In this document: positions 1 to 9,307 of the stretch, in pieces
Layout: each line of letters opens with the position of its first letter
How positions within the stretch are numbered: the first letter of the stretch is position 1
Assembly: GCF_028285715.1 (NCBI RefSeq)
Contig: NZ_JANQOO010000020.1
Location: 543,201-607,200 of the forward strand
Direction of reading: 5' to 3'
DNA length: 64,000 nucleotides
DNA from: Ulvibacterium sp.
GTDB lineage: Bacteria > Bacteroidota > Bacteroidia > Flavobacteriales > Flavobacteriaceae
Translations under genes and position numbers: made by a program
Notes under the pieces: generated by a model
Told to the model about the DNA's origin: nothing
The model's input: only the letters and a program-made list of their open reading frames with translations
Database searches by the model: none

Positions 1-1158
1 CTTGCGTCCTACACAATAAATATTTTCAAACCGTAGTGTATCTGCAGTGCTATGGGTCAAAAGTGCTTCGACCGCATTTTGACTGGTTATGATAACATTT
101 TGAATATTGGACTTTAGGACTACAGAAGGAATCCTGGACGGATTCACTTGAATAAAATCCTCGGAATCTACGGATATCGAATCGCCAAACCGCATAAGTT
201 GGTCTGCAGTAAGTTTTTTCGTAGCGAATATGGTAGTGTTTTTGATTACATCTCCCTGTATTTCGGACATAAGGCGTTTTCCACCCCGGGCCAAAATGCT
301 ATTGGCACAGTCCCGGCCAAGATTGTGATGCTCACCAACTCTTGCGGAGAGCTCCGATTCCAATTTTTTGCTACCATCGATGCTCAATAAAACACCTTGT
401 AGAACGACCCGGTCTTCTTCTATTTTTGCCAAAGCTCCGATTGGAGCGGTACAACCGCCTTCCAATTTATTAAGGAATTGACGCTCCACATTGGTGCAAA
501 TTTCGGTGGATTCGTGATTCAGTTCCTGGCAGGCATCCAATATTGTAACATCTCCTTTTCGAGCTACCACCATAATGGCTCCTTGCGCAGGCGCTGGTAA
601 CATCCACGTCAACCCAATGGTGTTTTTGTGCTTTATTCCGATACGTTCCAGACCCGCCGCAGCAAATATGGCACCGTTCCAATCGCTATCTCTTAATTTT
701 TGGATTCTTGTATTTACATTACCCCGAAGATCTGTAATGGTGTGGGTAGGGTAACGATTGAGCCATTGTGCTTTTCGGCGCAGGCTTCCGGTTGCTATCA
801 TAGCATCTTCTTGGGCCAAAAACTCCTGATTGTCCTTGTAGGCCAGGATATCCAAAAAATTGCCCCGTTCCAAAATAGCGGCGGATACAATGTCGTTGGG
901 CAATAGCGTAGGTACATCTTTCATGGAATGTACCGCAATATCGATTTCCCCTTTTAACAGGGCAACGTCCAAGGTTTTGGTAAAGATTCCGGTTATTCCA
1001 AGTTCGTGTAATGGCTTGTCTAATACTAAATCGCCTGTAGATTTAACGGGAACCAGAGCGGTCTTATGACCCAAAGCTTCCAGTCTGTCCTTAACCGTAT
1101 TTGCCTGCCATAGCGCAAGCTGGCTATCGCGTGTCCCGATTCGGATGATTTTGCTCAT
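1..1158 (-). CDS. hemC: Hydroxymethylbilane synthase fused to uroporphyrinogen-III synthase (3' end outside window)
   Basis: The open frame runs from ATG at 1158 off the left edge: 386 codons with no stop. Residues 1 to about 300 are HemC, which polymerises four porphobilinogens into hydroxymethylbilane: N-terminus MSKIIRIGTRDSQLALWQA, and the cofactor-attachment motif LEGGCTAPIGA with the dipyrromethane cysteine at residue 236. After about residue 325 the frame continues into a HemD-like region (VIITSQNAVEALL, then IYCVGRK), so the next enzyme, uroporphyrinogen-III synthase, appears fused to its C-terminus. The start overlaps the hemA stop by one base (TGATG), so the two are co-transcribed and probably translationally coupled. 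HemC identity is very secure; the HemD fusion is strong but only its first ~60 residues are visible. Confidence 0.95.
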   Translation of the reverse strand, partial: MSKIIRIGTRDSQLALWQANTVKDRLEALGHKTALVPVKSTGDLVLDKPLHELGITGIFTKTLDVALLKGEIDIAVHSMKDVPTLLPNDIVSAAILERGNFLDILAYKDNQEFLAQEDAMIATGSLRRKAQWLNRYPTHTITDLRGNVNTRIQKLRDSDWNGAIFAAAGLERIGIKHKNTIGLTWMLPAPAQGAIMVVARKGDVTILDACQELNHESTEICTNVERQFLNKLEGGCTAPIGALAKIEEDRVVLQGVLLSIDGSKKLESELSARVGEHHNLGRDCANSILARGGKRLMSEIQGDVIKNTTIFATKKLTADQLMRFGDSISVDSEDFIQVNPSRIPSVVLKSNIQNVIITSQNAVEALLTHSTADTLRFENIYCVGRK

Positions 1159-2411
1159 CACGATTTCACTTCCAATTGAAACACTTTTTGAATGAGCTCC
1201 AAACTATCATCAGCATCGGTATGGGTCTCTTTGAGGTGATTGGCGAATTGCTTTGTTATTTTTTGGATGATTCTATTGGTAATTACATCTGCCTGCTCTT
1301 CGTTGAAATCGGACATCTTTTTCGCTTGGTAATCCAATTCCTCATCCTTCATGGTCTTTAGTTTCTTCTTAAGCGCACTAATTACCGGTGCGAATTTGCG
1401 CGTTTCCAACCATTGGATGAAATCATGCTTAACGTCCTCTATAATGGCCTCGGCATGAGGAATAAACTGCTTCCTGCGCTCCAAGGTTTCATCGGTCATT
1501 TGCGAGAGTTGGTCTAGATGGATCAGGGTAACATTGTCTAGCACCTTAACATCATCGGCCACGTTCTTGGGAACGGAAAGATCCAATATCAATAATGGCT
1601 TTTTGGTGTAGATAAGTTCCTTGGAAACCGTGGGATGATGTGCTCCTGTGGCTACAACGAATATATCCGCACTTCGTATCTCACTTTGCAGATCCCCATA
1701 GTCTTTTACGGTCAAATTGAATTTACCGGCAATTTTTTCCGCCTTGTTCTTGGTACGGTTTATTAAGGTAATATGTGGGTTTTTTGTGTGTTTGATGAGG
1801 TTTTCGCAGGTGTTCCGACCAATTTTCCCAGTACCAAAAAGGAGAATGTTCTTTTCCGAAATATTGGGAACATTTTTTAAAATATAATGTACAGAGGCAA
1901 ATGCCACAGATGTGGCACCTGATGAAAGTTCCGTCTCATTCTTAATACGTTTACTGGCTTGGATAACCGAATTACAAAGCCGCTCAACGAATGGATTGGC
2001 CATGTTGTGCTTCTTTGAACGATTAAAAGCCTTTCTAAGTTGGCTGATGATTTCAAAATCTCCTAAGATCTGGCTGTCCAGTCCCGTGCCTACCCGAAAT
2101 AAGTGCCCTATAGCGTCGTTGTTCTTATATACATAGGCCACTTCCTGAAACTCTTCTACAGTGCCCTGAGTGCTGTCACACAGTAATTTTATCAATTGAA
2201 AGGGATGTTGGGCAAAGCCATGCAGTTCGGTACGATTACAGGTAGAGGTAACGAGAAGACCATCTATACCCATTGCTTTGGCCTCCATTAAAAGTGTATC
2301 CATGGCCGTCTCTTCCAAACTGAATTTGCCACGCACCTCGGCATCTGCCTTTTTATAATTAAGGCCTATAGTATAAAACGAATTGTGTTTGGAAATATGG
2401 TAGTCTTTCAT
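1158..2411 (-). CDS. hemA: Glutamyl-tRNA reductase
   Basis: This enzyme reduces glutamyl-tRNA to glutamate-1-semialdehyde with NADPH, the first committed step of C5 heme synthesis. The 417-residue protein has the usual length. The catalytic cysteine is C58 in the signature TSTCNRTEL; the substrate-domain helix carries GTGLDSQILGDFEI; the NADPH-binding Rossmann loop is FGTGKIGRNT near residue 190; the C-terminal dimerisation helix follows. It is the first gene of a hemA-hemCD operon and is divergent from an AraC-family gene. A TAnnTTTG element (TATTTTTG) lies about 20 bases upstream of the ATG, and a palindromic operator candidate sits 160-180 bases upstream. The start ATG gives the standard N-terminus ahead of the FYTIGLNYKKA motif. 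Confidence 0.96.
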   Translation of the reverse strand: MKDYHISKHNSFYTIGLNYKKADAEVRGKFSLEETAMDTLLMEAKAMGIDGLLVTSTCNRTELHGFAQHPFQLIKLLCDSTQGTVEEFQEVAYVYKNNDAIGHLFRVGTGLDSQILGDFEIISQLRKAFNRSKKHNMANPFVERLCNSVIQASKRIKNETELSSGATSVAFASVHYILKNVPNISEKNILLFGTGKIGRNTCENLIKHTKNPHITLINRTKNKAEKIAGKFNLTVKDYGDLQSEIRSADIFVVATGAHHPTVSKELIYTKKPLLILDLSVPKNVADDVKVLDNVTLIHLDQLSQMTDETLERRKQFIPHAEAIIEDVKHDFIQWLETRKFAPVISALKKKLKTMKDEELDYQAKKMSDFNEEQADVITNRIIQKITKQFANHLKETHTDADDSLELIQKVFQLEVKS

Positions 2412-2431
2412 ACAAACCCGAGAATCGAAAG

Positions 2432-2439
2432 CAAAAATA
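2432..2439 (-). promoter_or_regulatory. Putative -7 element of the hemA promoter
   Basis: The minus strand reads TATTTTTG, an exact match to the Bacteroidetes -7 consensus TAnnTTTG, ending 20 bases before the hemA ATG. A TTG -33 element at normal spacing is not obvious, so this is a moderate call. Confidence 0.4.
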
Positions 2440-2570
2440 GAAGCATAGCCCCAATAAAAATAACGCCAGAGGTTCTTTTAATAACGTTTGAAGTGTTTTT
2501 GGACCAATTTCGATAGTAATCCGGCCAAAACCCTTAGTTTTGTAGCAAACAAAGGGCTTTCGCTCTATTT

Positions 2571-2591
2571 TATTTAGAACCATTCTAAATA
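2571..2591. promoter_or_regulatory. Perfect palindromic operator candidate between hemA and the AraC gene
   Basis: Nine-base arms TATTTAGAA and TTCTAAATA flank the spacer CCA. The core is TTTAGAA-N3-TTCTAAA, which equals the iron control element known as the Irr site in alphaproteobacteria. It lies 24 bases before the AraC-family ATG and 160 bases before hemA, in the only intergenic space between them. A Fur-family protein or the adjacent regulator could bind here; which one is unknown, since Irr itself is not expected in a flavobacterium. Confidence 0.6.
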
Positions 2592-2614
2592 GAAAAATAC
2601 ATAACCATTATTAT

Positions 2615-3505
2615 ATGCAACAGAAAAATGTCGTTCAAGGTTCTTATGATGAAGTCCTTATAGAAAGCGGATTTTATGTGTTGAAAATTCAAAACGATAC
2701 TTCTGATTTTCAAAAACTTACCCGTGAAATCGACAGTTCATTCATACAATTTCACTTCTGTCTTAAAGGGCATGCCAAGTTTGTTTTTAGTGAAGGCAGG
2801 TATGCGTTGGATGTCTCTGAGGAGAACTCCCTATTACTCTATAACACCCAATTGGATTTGCCCATGAATGTGCTGTTGGATCCTAATTCATGGATGGTAT
2901 CCATTGTGATGACCATACGCAAGTTTCATTCGCTCTTCTCAAAGGAGGCGGATTATATTCCCTTTCTTAGTCCGGAAAACAAGGAAAAAAAATATTATTC
3001 CCAGGAAGCGGTGTCCCCCGCGATAGCGGTGGTTTTGAGCCAGATAATGAATTACAACCTACATCCCTCCGTAAAGGAACTATATATCCATGGCAAAGTC
3101 TACGAACTGGTCTCACTTTATTTCAACAGAAATACCGATGCCGATGTAGAGCAGTGCCCCTTTTTAGTGGACGAAGATAATGTTAGACGCATTCGCCAGG
3201 CCAAGGAAATCATTATTTCCCAAATGGCCGAACCTCCTAGTTTACAAGCTTTGGCCGAGGAAATAGGACTACCGTTAAAAAAATTAAAGGAAGGATTTAA
3301 ACAGATTTATGGTGATTCGGTCTATAGCTTTCTTTTCGACTATAAGATGGAACATGCTCGGCGATTGTTGGAAACAGGACAGAACAATGTTAATGAGGTA
3401 GGATTGAAAGTCGGCTATAGTACGGCCAGCCATTTTATAGCCGCCTTTAAAAAGAAATATGGTACCACTCCGAAAAAATACGTGATGTCCCTGGCCAATG
3501 GTTAG
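2615..3505 (+). CDS. AraC-family transcriptional regulator
   Basis: A 296-residue regulator. The C-terminal ~100 residues form the double helix-turn-helix AraC domain (SLQALAEEIGLPLKKLKEGFKQIYG, then the conserved second helix region NEVGLKVGYSTASHFIAAFKKKYGTTPKKY). The N-terminal ~180 residues are a sensor domain without a recognisable ligand motif. Divergent placement from hemA with a perfect palindrome between them suggests that it controls itself and heme synthesis, possibly in response to iron or heme; this is inference. Its 3' end overlaps the convergent DUF1460 gene by four bases. The ATG is the only good start after the palindrome. Confidence 0.9.
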   Translation: MQQKNVVQGSYDEVLIESGFYVLKIQNDTSDFQKLTREIDSSFIQFHFCLKGHAKFVFSEGRYALDVSEENSLLLYNTQLDLPMNVLLDPNSWMVSIVMTIRKFHSLFSKEADYIPFLSPENKEKKYYSQEAVSPAIAVVLSQIMNYNLHPSVKELYIHGKVYELVSLYFNRNTDADVEQCPFLVDEDNVRRIRQAKEIIISQMAEPPSLQALAEEIGLPLKKLKEGFKQIYGDSVYSFLFDYKMEHARRLLETGQNNVNEVGLKVGYSTASHFIAAFKKKYGTTPKKYVMSLANG

Positions 3506-4374
3506 GGATTTGGTCTAGCCACCATAATACCCGTGTTTCTTTTTACTTTTTTTAAGTACTCCGATAATGGAAGTTTGGTTACCTCAACTTCCATGGAGCC
3601 CGTAGAGGCATGCAATAAATGAATCCTGCCATTTTTTTCACGGGTAGCAATACCTGTATGGGTAACGTCCAGGCCATCAATGGATGTGGCCAAGGCAATA
3701 ATATCTCCGCTATGGATTAGATGCTCCTTTATCTCGATTTGGTCTTGGGGCAAAACGCAGATGGACTGGTCGTTGAGATAGTTTTCTGAAGCTTGTATTT
3801 TCTGGAAATTTCCGTCATCCTTTAAGAACGGATACAAATCCCTATGGGCGCTCATGAAATTGATAGCCTTGGTAATCTCAATACCTCCTATTTCCGAGGT
3901 AACATCCTTCAACAACCCTTTCTTTTCATTGTTGGCAATCCATTCTGAAAAATAGTGAAGGCGGGATGCATAGCCTTCCAACCTGCCATCTTTATACCGA
4001 ACGGTTTCCAAGGTTTGGGTAAAATTGTCAAAGTCGCTCTGCCCATTTTTAAGGAGTATACCAAAGGTCAATACATTTTCTACAAAAGTGGTACAATCCA
4101 AACCATGGAGATTAACGACCAAGGTTTCAACATCGCCCACTTCCAAGGTTTTGGCCACGTAGGGTGTGCCCATAAAGGTTTTGCCAATAGCCACCATGGT
4201 CTTTCCAAAATCGTTTTCCAACAATCCATCAATCGCTATGGTCTTATCCCTAAATGTTTTTTTGTCGGCAGGGGAACAGGTGATTTGTTGCGATATTGCG
4301 TAATAACCGTTCGAAATGAATAGGACTATAAAAAAGACTTTCACAGGATATATTTTAAAGTCAAATATAGCCAT
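3502..4374 (-). CDS. DUF1460 family secreted protein (N-acetylmuramoyl-L-alanine amidase-like)
   Basis: A 290-residue protein with an N-terminal hydrophobic signal segment (VFFIVLFISNGYYAISQ). The conserved LDCTTFVENVLTFG, with its nucleophile-type cysteine, and the later histidine motif VTHTGIA fit the NlpC/P60-like fold of the DUF1460 family, whose members include peptidoglycan amidase-like enzymes. It probably acts on cell-wall peptides in the periplasm. Its ATG directly follows the stop of the upstream TraB-like gene (TAAATG), so both are almost certainly co-translated. The ends of this gene and the AraC gene overlap by four bases tail to tail. Confidence 0.85.
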   Translation of the reverse strand: MAIFDFKIYPVKVFFIVLFISNGYYAISQQITCSPADKKTFRDKTIAIDGLLENDFGKTMVAIGKTFMGTPYVAKTLEVGDVETLVVNLHGLDCTTFVENVLTFGILLKNGQSDFDNFTQTLETVRYKDGRLEGYASRLHYFSEWIANNEKKGLLKDVTSEIGGIEITKAINFMSAHRDLYPFLKDDGNFQKIQASENYLNDQSICVLPQDQIEIKEHLIHSGDIIALATSIDGLDVTHTGIATREKNGRIHLLHASTGSMEVEVTKLPLSEYLKKVKRNTGIMVARPNP

Positions 4375-7300
4375 TTAATACCCAAGATACCCATAGCCTC
4401 CATAACCTATAGGCCGATAAACCTGTGCACGTTTTCTGTCCTTGAGGTAAAACTCCTCCGTGGCATAAGTAATTGCGTCCTCTTCCGTGTCCGTGTCCTC
4501 AACGCGTAATCCTTCGTTTTTATAATAAGGCTTCGCAGTAAGTCCTTCCCCCGCCTTAAACACCACTAGGCGCATGGTAAAGTTGGTATCGTAATCCAGA
4601 TTGTTCCTCGTCTTAAAATAATATCCAGTATACGTCTCATCACGATACTGTAGAGTACGTTCTGCTACAAAATGAACGGAATCCTTGTTTTGCATGAAAG
4701 GCCGTTGTTCAAAAAGAAGGGATTCCGCCAAAAACCTTTCAGTTTTGTACATTTTGGGAAATATGTTCAACTTATTGATTTCCTTGAGTTTATTGAACAA
4801 TAATAACCGACTGTTCACGTTTTTGGCCAGACCGATTAACATGGCCTGGGGAATCGGTGATTCTTCCTGGGCCATTAGCATGGCGTAGGTAGTACGTATT
4901 CTTCGGTCCTTCACCCATTGCAAACGATCAAAAAACTGGGCGACTTCTTTTTCCTTGCGAAATGGGTATAGCAAAATGGCATAATTTTCGAGTACACCAT
5001 TATTTTGATTGCGGATTTTTTTAAGGTAACCGTTTTGTAAACCATTGCCAGATAGGCCCATCTGCCGTTTTAATTGTATTTTGGCATCATTCAGGATTTG
5101 TTTCCGGTATTTTTGATAACTCTTGGGTTTAATCAGACCTTTTGCCTTTAGTTTTGCGAGAAGTGAAAAGATGCTAGGCTTGTACTCGGCAATAGCACTA
5201 TAATCCATTAGTTCCGGGAATAATTTCTTGGCCAAAGGAAGACTATCCTTATAGGGCTTGAATATTTTGTGGATTTCCAACGTATTGGAAACCAAAGGCA
5301 AATCCTTTGATAAAAGTTCCAGTAGAACAGCCGCCGACTCATCATCTGCCTTTTTCGTCAATGCCTGCAAGATTTTGGTCTGAGCATTGGAGTTGTTATA
5401 AGAGCTAACATAGAATTCCGTTAAAAAGGGTATCACCCTAGGGTCATCCAATTTTCCCAGTTGCTGTATCAAATAGGCCTGCAGGTATCTTTTGTCCTCA
5501 GGGTAGGTAAACTTGGAGATGTAATACTTTAGGGAGTCTATATGTTTTTTGTGGAATTTCACAAACTTATGACCTTCCATAACCATACTATCGTTGGCCC
5601 GTAGAGCCTTAAAAAAAGCAGGCGTCTTATCCTCTAGAATACTCTTTCCAATAAGGGTGTCATAAGGTTCAAAGTGTTCGAAGAATTGAGCAACGAAAGG
5701 ACTGGGCCCCAGTAGGGTATCCGTCTGTGCTTTCAATTCGTAGAACAAACCTCCCTTAACTATATTTTTCACAAGGATGCCCCGCGTACTGGCCGTATCC
5801 GTCAATACCATTTCCAGTTCATAGTACCCTTTTTGAAGGAGCGTGTCTTTTTCCTCCAAAATAGTAAGTCCGTTTTTGGTTTGCAGTTTTTTTCGGAACG
5901 CCCAAACGGAATCGATGTTGGAATACATCATTAAATCATGGGACTTGTTCAGTTCCAAGGTAACCGCTTCATTGTTTTTGTTTTGGTAAATTGTTTTTTT
6001 GGTGTAGGCTTCGTAAGCCTTGGGCCTGTAACGTCCATTTCGGTACATTTTGCTGTTTTCGACAAACTTTGGTGGTTTTACCGTGGTCACCGTGGTAAAA
6101 AACAATGCGGTATCCCGTACCTTTTTAAAGTTCTTGTTCTCCATATTTTCCTTTACTTGGAAGGAGTCAAAAAAGGCGATGGCCTTATCGGGATTTCTGG
6201 TCAGGCATCCCATCAAATAATAATCACCTCGGTTGAACACGGTTTTTAAATGGAGTTCCTTTTCGGTTACGGAATCCAAAACGGCTTTAGAGAGTAAACT
6301 GTTTCCTTGGGGTTTCTGGTAGGTAGGGTACAACTTTAATTCCCTATAGAACCGCTGTTGGATTTTTTTTAGTTCGAAGGAGTCTTCCTCAATAAAATTA
6401 AAATCGTTTAAGGTGACTTTCCGCAAGAAATAATAAGAATTGGTAATGGAATCGAATCCCTGGACAAAACGGTCTCCTTTGCGATATCGGTTCGGGAAAC
6501 TGTATAAAGATGGCATCCTTACCTGAAAATCATCAAAGCCAGAGACGACCCTGTTATTTTTTAGGGTTGCTCTTTTAAACTGAATACTATTAAAAATGGT
6601 GTCTGAATATTGGATGACATAATCGCCCTGACCGCCCATTTTAAATATGAAGATCTCCAGGGGGGTTACATAGATATGATAGCGTTGATGATCTCCGTTC
6701 TTTAGTTGGTTTTTGATATCCAGCCCATGGAACCCATTTCTATTGATTCGGCTCTTTTCCAATATCTTTCCAGGAATGTTTTCGAATAAAAGCTTATCTA
6801 AATCTTCCAGGGTATGGATGACATCCTGCTTTAAGTGCGAAAAAGTAGGGATACGGTTTACCATCACATAGCTTCCATTGGCAAGATCCGGTGAAACATA
6901 GGTGGTATTTATGGACCCTGCTACGGGATAAAGCTCATTAGGCAGTACTATACTAAAGAAACTGTCGTCCGGGACGCGGGTGACGTATTCGTTTTCCTTT
7001 ATCGATTTTTCGAACTTTTCCTTTAATCTCCTCCCTTTGGCCGTGGATCGGGAGTTCAGGGGACAAACGGAGTAGCCCATCTCTCGAAGCATGGCAATGA
7101 CCCCTTGTTCTCCAGGTAAATGGGCCGCTCCGATACCGGCGAAAACCTTTGCCTTCTGCATTATCGAATCTAGTTCCCTAACCATATTTCGATTCCGGAT
7201 GAAGAGCATGTTCTTTAAGTAGTGGTCCGTATACATGGCCTTGTCCAACGAATCCAAGAGGTTGATGTTCCGATTGCGGTAAGCATCTTGCATTAGCGTC

Positions 7301-7896
7301 ATTGGGTCCTGTAGTTGCATTTTCTTCTGCAACCACTCGTCCGGTTTTTGCTTCATGGCATTTAAACTCGCGCGGCCCACCAATGCTGTGGATTCCTCTA
7401 GGTCTTCCAAAGCAATGACTTTTTTATCGAATTTTTTTCCAGTCTGGTAAATGAACATATCCAGATAGGTCTCCTCCTCAAAATTCTGGGAATACGCATT
7501 GGTCCGATATAGGATGTTGTTCACGCGTTGATCCTCAAAAGCCAAATAACCTGCTATCTCTTCCTTTCTTGGGTTCCTTATTGCAAATGGATATCTATAA
7601 AAACCTTTAGGGTTAAAGCTACTGCCCTGCCCCATTGCCGTAAAACCGATATCCTCATCTGCTTCCAACCAAGTGCCCGGATCGGATTCCAAAGCTACTA
7701 CTTCACTTTTGTCCAATGCTTCATAGAAAACATCGTCTAATCGGAAGGCTATGCGTTTGCTTACATGCATGGTTCCGTAGACATAGGAGCTTTGTTTTAA
7801 TCCATTTCCGGATATCTCCCAAAGCAGGCTGTTTTCCTCTTGTGAAAAAATGGAAAAGGAAGAAATACTTACAAGAAAAGCGAAAAAGAGACGCAT
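4375..7896 (-). CDS. TraB/GumN-family protein with long HEAT-like C-terminal extension
   Basis: A 1173-residue secreted protein. I choose the ATG at 7896 because it starts directly with a signal peptide (MRLFFAFLVSISSFSIFSQ); an in-frame ATG 31 codons upstream would bury it. Residues ~25-300 are a TraB/GumN domain: SSYVYGTMHVS, VVALESDPGTWLE and GIGAAHLPGEQG, the GxxH and glutamate motifs thought to form a metalloprotease-like site. The remaining ~850 residues are unusual for this family, normally about 300 long; the stretch around 780-950 has helical repeats resembling HEAT (DDPRVIPFLTEFY, DDESAAVLLELLS). Translationally coupled to the DUF1460 gene. The function of the whole protein is unknown. 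Confidence 0.8.
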   Translation of the reverse strand: MRLFFAFLVSISSFSIFSQEENSLLWEISGNGLKQSSYVYGTMHVSKRIAFRLDDVFYEALDKSEVVALESDPGTWLEADEDIGFTAMGQGSSFNPKGFYRYPFAIRNPRKEEIAGYLAFEDQRVNNILYRTNAYSQNFEEETYLDMFIYQTGKKFDKKVIALEDLEESTALVGRASLNAMKQKPDEWLQKKMQLQDPMTLMQDAYRNRNINLLDSLDKAMYTDHYLKNMLFIRNRNMVRELDSIMQKAKVFAGIGAAHLPGEQGVIAMLREMGYSVCPLNSRSTAKGRRLKEKFEKSIKENEYVTRVPDDSFFSIVLPNELYPVAGSINTTYVSPDLANGSYVMVNRIPTFSHLKQDVIHTLEDLDKLLFENIPGKILEKSRINRNGFHGLDIKNQLKNGDHQRYHIYVTPLEIFIFKMGGQGDYVIQYSDTIFNSIQFKRATLKNNRVVSGFDDFQVRMPSLYSFPNRYRKGDRFVQGFDSITNSYYFLRKVTLNDFNFIEEDSFELKKIQQRFYRELKLYPTYQKPQGNSLLSKAVLDSVTEKELHLKTVFNRGDYYLMGCLTRNPDKAIAFFDSFQVKENMENKNFKKVRDTALFFTTVTTVKPPKFVENSKMYRNGRYRPKAYEAYTKKTIYQNKNNEAVTLELNKSHDLMMYSNIDSVWAFRKKLQTKNGLTILEEKDTLLQKGYYELEMVLTDTASTRGILVKNIVKGGLFYELKAQTDTLLGPSPFVAQFFEHFEPYDTLIGKSILEDKTPAFFKALRANDSMVMEGHKFVKFHKKHIDSLKYYISKFTYPEDKRYLQAYLIQQLGKLDDPRVIPFLTEFYVSSYNNSNAQTKILQALTKKADDESAAVLLELLSKDLPLVSNTLEIHKIFKPYKDSLPLAKKLFPELMDYSAIAEYKPSIFSLLAKLKAKGLIKPKSYQKYRKQILNDAKIQLKRQMGLSGNGLQNGYLKKIRNQNNGVLENYAILLYPFRKEKEVAQFFDRLQWVKDRRIRTTYAMLMAQEESPIPQAMLIGLAKNVNSRLLLFNKLKEINKLNIFPKMYKTERFLAESLLFEQRPFMQNKDSVHFVAERTLQYRDETYTGYYFKTRNNLDYDTNFTMRLVVFKAGEGLTAKPYYKNEGLRVEDTDTEEDAITYATEEFYLKDRKRAQVYRPIGYGGYGYLGY

Positions 7897-8084
7897 TATT
7901 ATTTTTTGTTTAGCCCATTTCCTGCAGGGCACGCATCTATTTCTATAACAGATGCTCAATACGTTATGCAAGTTAGGATGCTGCTGCAAAATTAGGGAAG
8001 AGTATTCGGTGACCTATCCCTATAAACCGTTAAAACGGGCGACTAACTTGGATATAACGCTTTTTGGTATTCAGTATTTTTGCT

Positions 8085-9140
8085 TTATTCCTGTTTTTTG
8101 AGATAAATGCGGTTATGTGCCAAACTTTCCGGATAGTTTTGTTGTAAGAAGGAAATCAATTTTTCCCGCACCAATACTCGAAGTTCCCAGGCGGTACCGG
8201 AATCCCTGGCGCTCATTAGGGCCCTAACTTCAACATAATGGGCTTTGGAATCAGTGACTTGTATGTTGTTTACTTCTCCATCCCATAAATCGGAATTCTC
8301 CAAAATGCGGTTTAACTCCTTTCGGATTGCCTCAAAAGGTACCCGATAATCCAAATACAGGTATACAGTCCCCAAAATATCCGCAGAGGTCTTGGTCCAG
8401 TTCTGAAAAGGCTTTTCTATAAAATAGGTAGTGGGGACCACCAAACGGCGTTTATCCCAAATTTTTACGACCACATAGGTTAGCGTAATTTCTTCTATCC
8501 TGCCCCATTCGCCTTCCACGATTACCACATCATCAATTTTTATAGGTTGTGTTATGGCAATTTGAATACCGGCCAGGATAGTTCCTATCATCTTTTGGGC
8601 GGAGAACCCTATAATTATACCTGCCACACCAGCGGAAGCAAAGATGCTCACTCCTATCTCGCGGATACCTTCAAAGCTCATCAGGGCAATGCCCAGGGCC
8701 AGAATGATTACAATAAATATCACTATACGTTCTAAAATGTTGAATTGGGTGTAAACCTTTCGGGCCTGATAATTGTCAGAGGCCCCAACATCATATTTGG
8801 CAAGTATTAATAGCTTGATTACACCCAAAGCCCGAATCACAAGCCACGTAAAACTAAAAATGAATAGTAAGGCACTAGCTTTTTTAAACCAATAAGTATA
8901 TTCGTCCAAACCCAATAATTGCCGTAACGATTGCATTCGTAGCAATAGAGAGAATAAAATTAAAATAAGAGGGAAGCTTATCTTTTTTACGGAATCTGTT
9001 GATACTAGATATTTGGGGTTTTTGCCATAGTGGTTCAGAATTCGTACGATAACAATATAGATTGCCAAAAGAAGCAAAAAGCCTCCGGCCAAAAAAAGTA
9101 TGGACTCATAAGTCGTATTCCTTAAAATCTCATCTAACAT
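8085..9140 (-). CDS. Mechanosensitive ion channel (MscS family)
   Basis: A 351-residue inner-membrane protein with about five hydrophobic segments (roughly 15-36, 50-68, 87-110, 135-155, 162-190). The last is the pore-lining MscS helix: glycine/alanine-rich FASAGVAGIIIGFSAQKMIGTILAGIQIA. It is followed by the beta domain (PIKIDDVVIVEGEWGRIEEITLTYVVVKIWDKRRLVVPTTYF) and a C-terminal alpha/beta region. Such channels open under membrane tension and relieve osmotic shock. The gene stands alone and is divergent from hemH, with 167 bases between the two starts. Confidence 0.93.
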   Translation of the reverse strand: MLDEILRNTTYESILFLAGGFLLLLAIYIVIVRILNHYGKNPKYLVSTDSVKKISFPLILILFSLLLRMQSLRQLLGLDEYTYWFKKASALLFIFSFTWLVIRALGVIKLLILAKYDVGASDNYQARKVYTQFNILERIVIFIVIILALGIALMSFEGIREIGVSIFASAGVAGIIIGFSAQKMIGTILAGIQIAITQPIKIDDVVIVEGEWGRIEEITLTYVVVKIWDKRRLVVPTTYFIEKPFQNWTKTSADILGTVYLYLDYRVPFEAIRKELNRILENSDLWDGEVNNIQVTDSKAHYVEVRALMSARDSGTAWELRVLVREKLISFLQQNYPESLAHNRIYLKKQE

Positions 9141-9307
9141 TTTATATTTTTTTAAAAGGTCGTATCCTGACCTAAAATTTTATGAAGGGCTTTCTGAGTA
9201 TGCTATAAAATATTGATTCTTTCTATAACAAAATTAGAAAACTATCCACGGAAAGGACGGGAAGTTCTTGTAACAAGCCTTATTTTTACTGGCGTTAAAA
9301 AAAATCT

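Noticed and set aside
2359..2583. 74-codon minus-strand frame overlapping the hemA start
   Set aside because: Lies across the hemA start, its putative promoter and the palindrome; translation is not protein-like.
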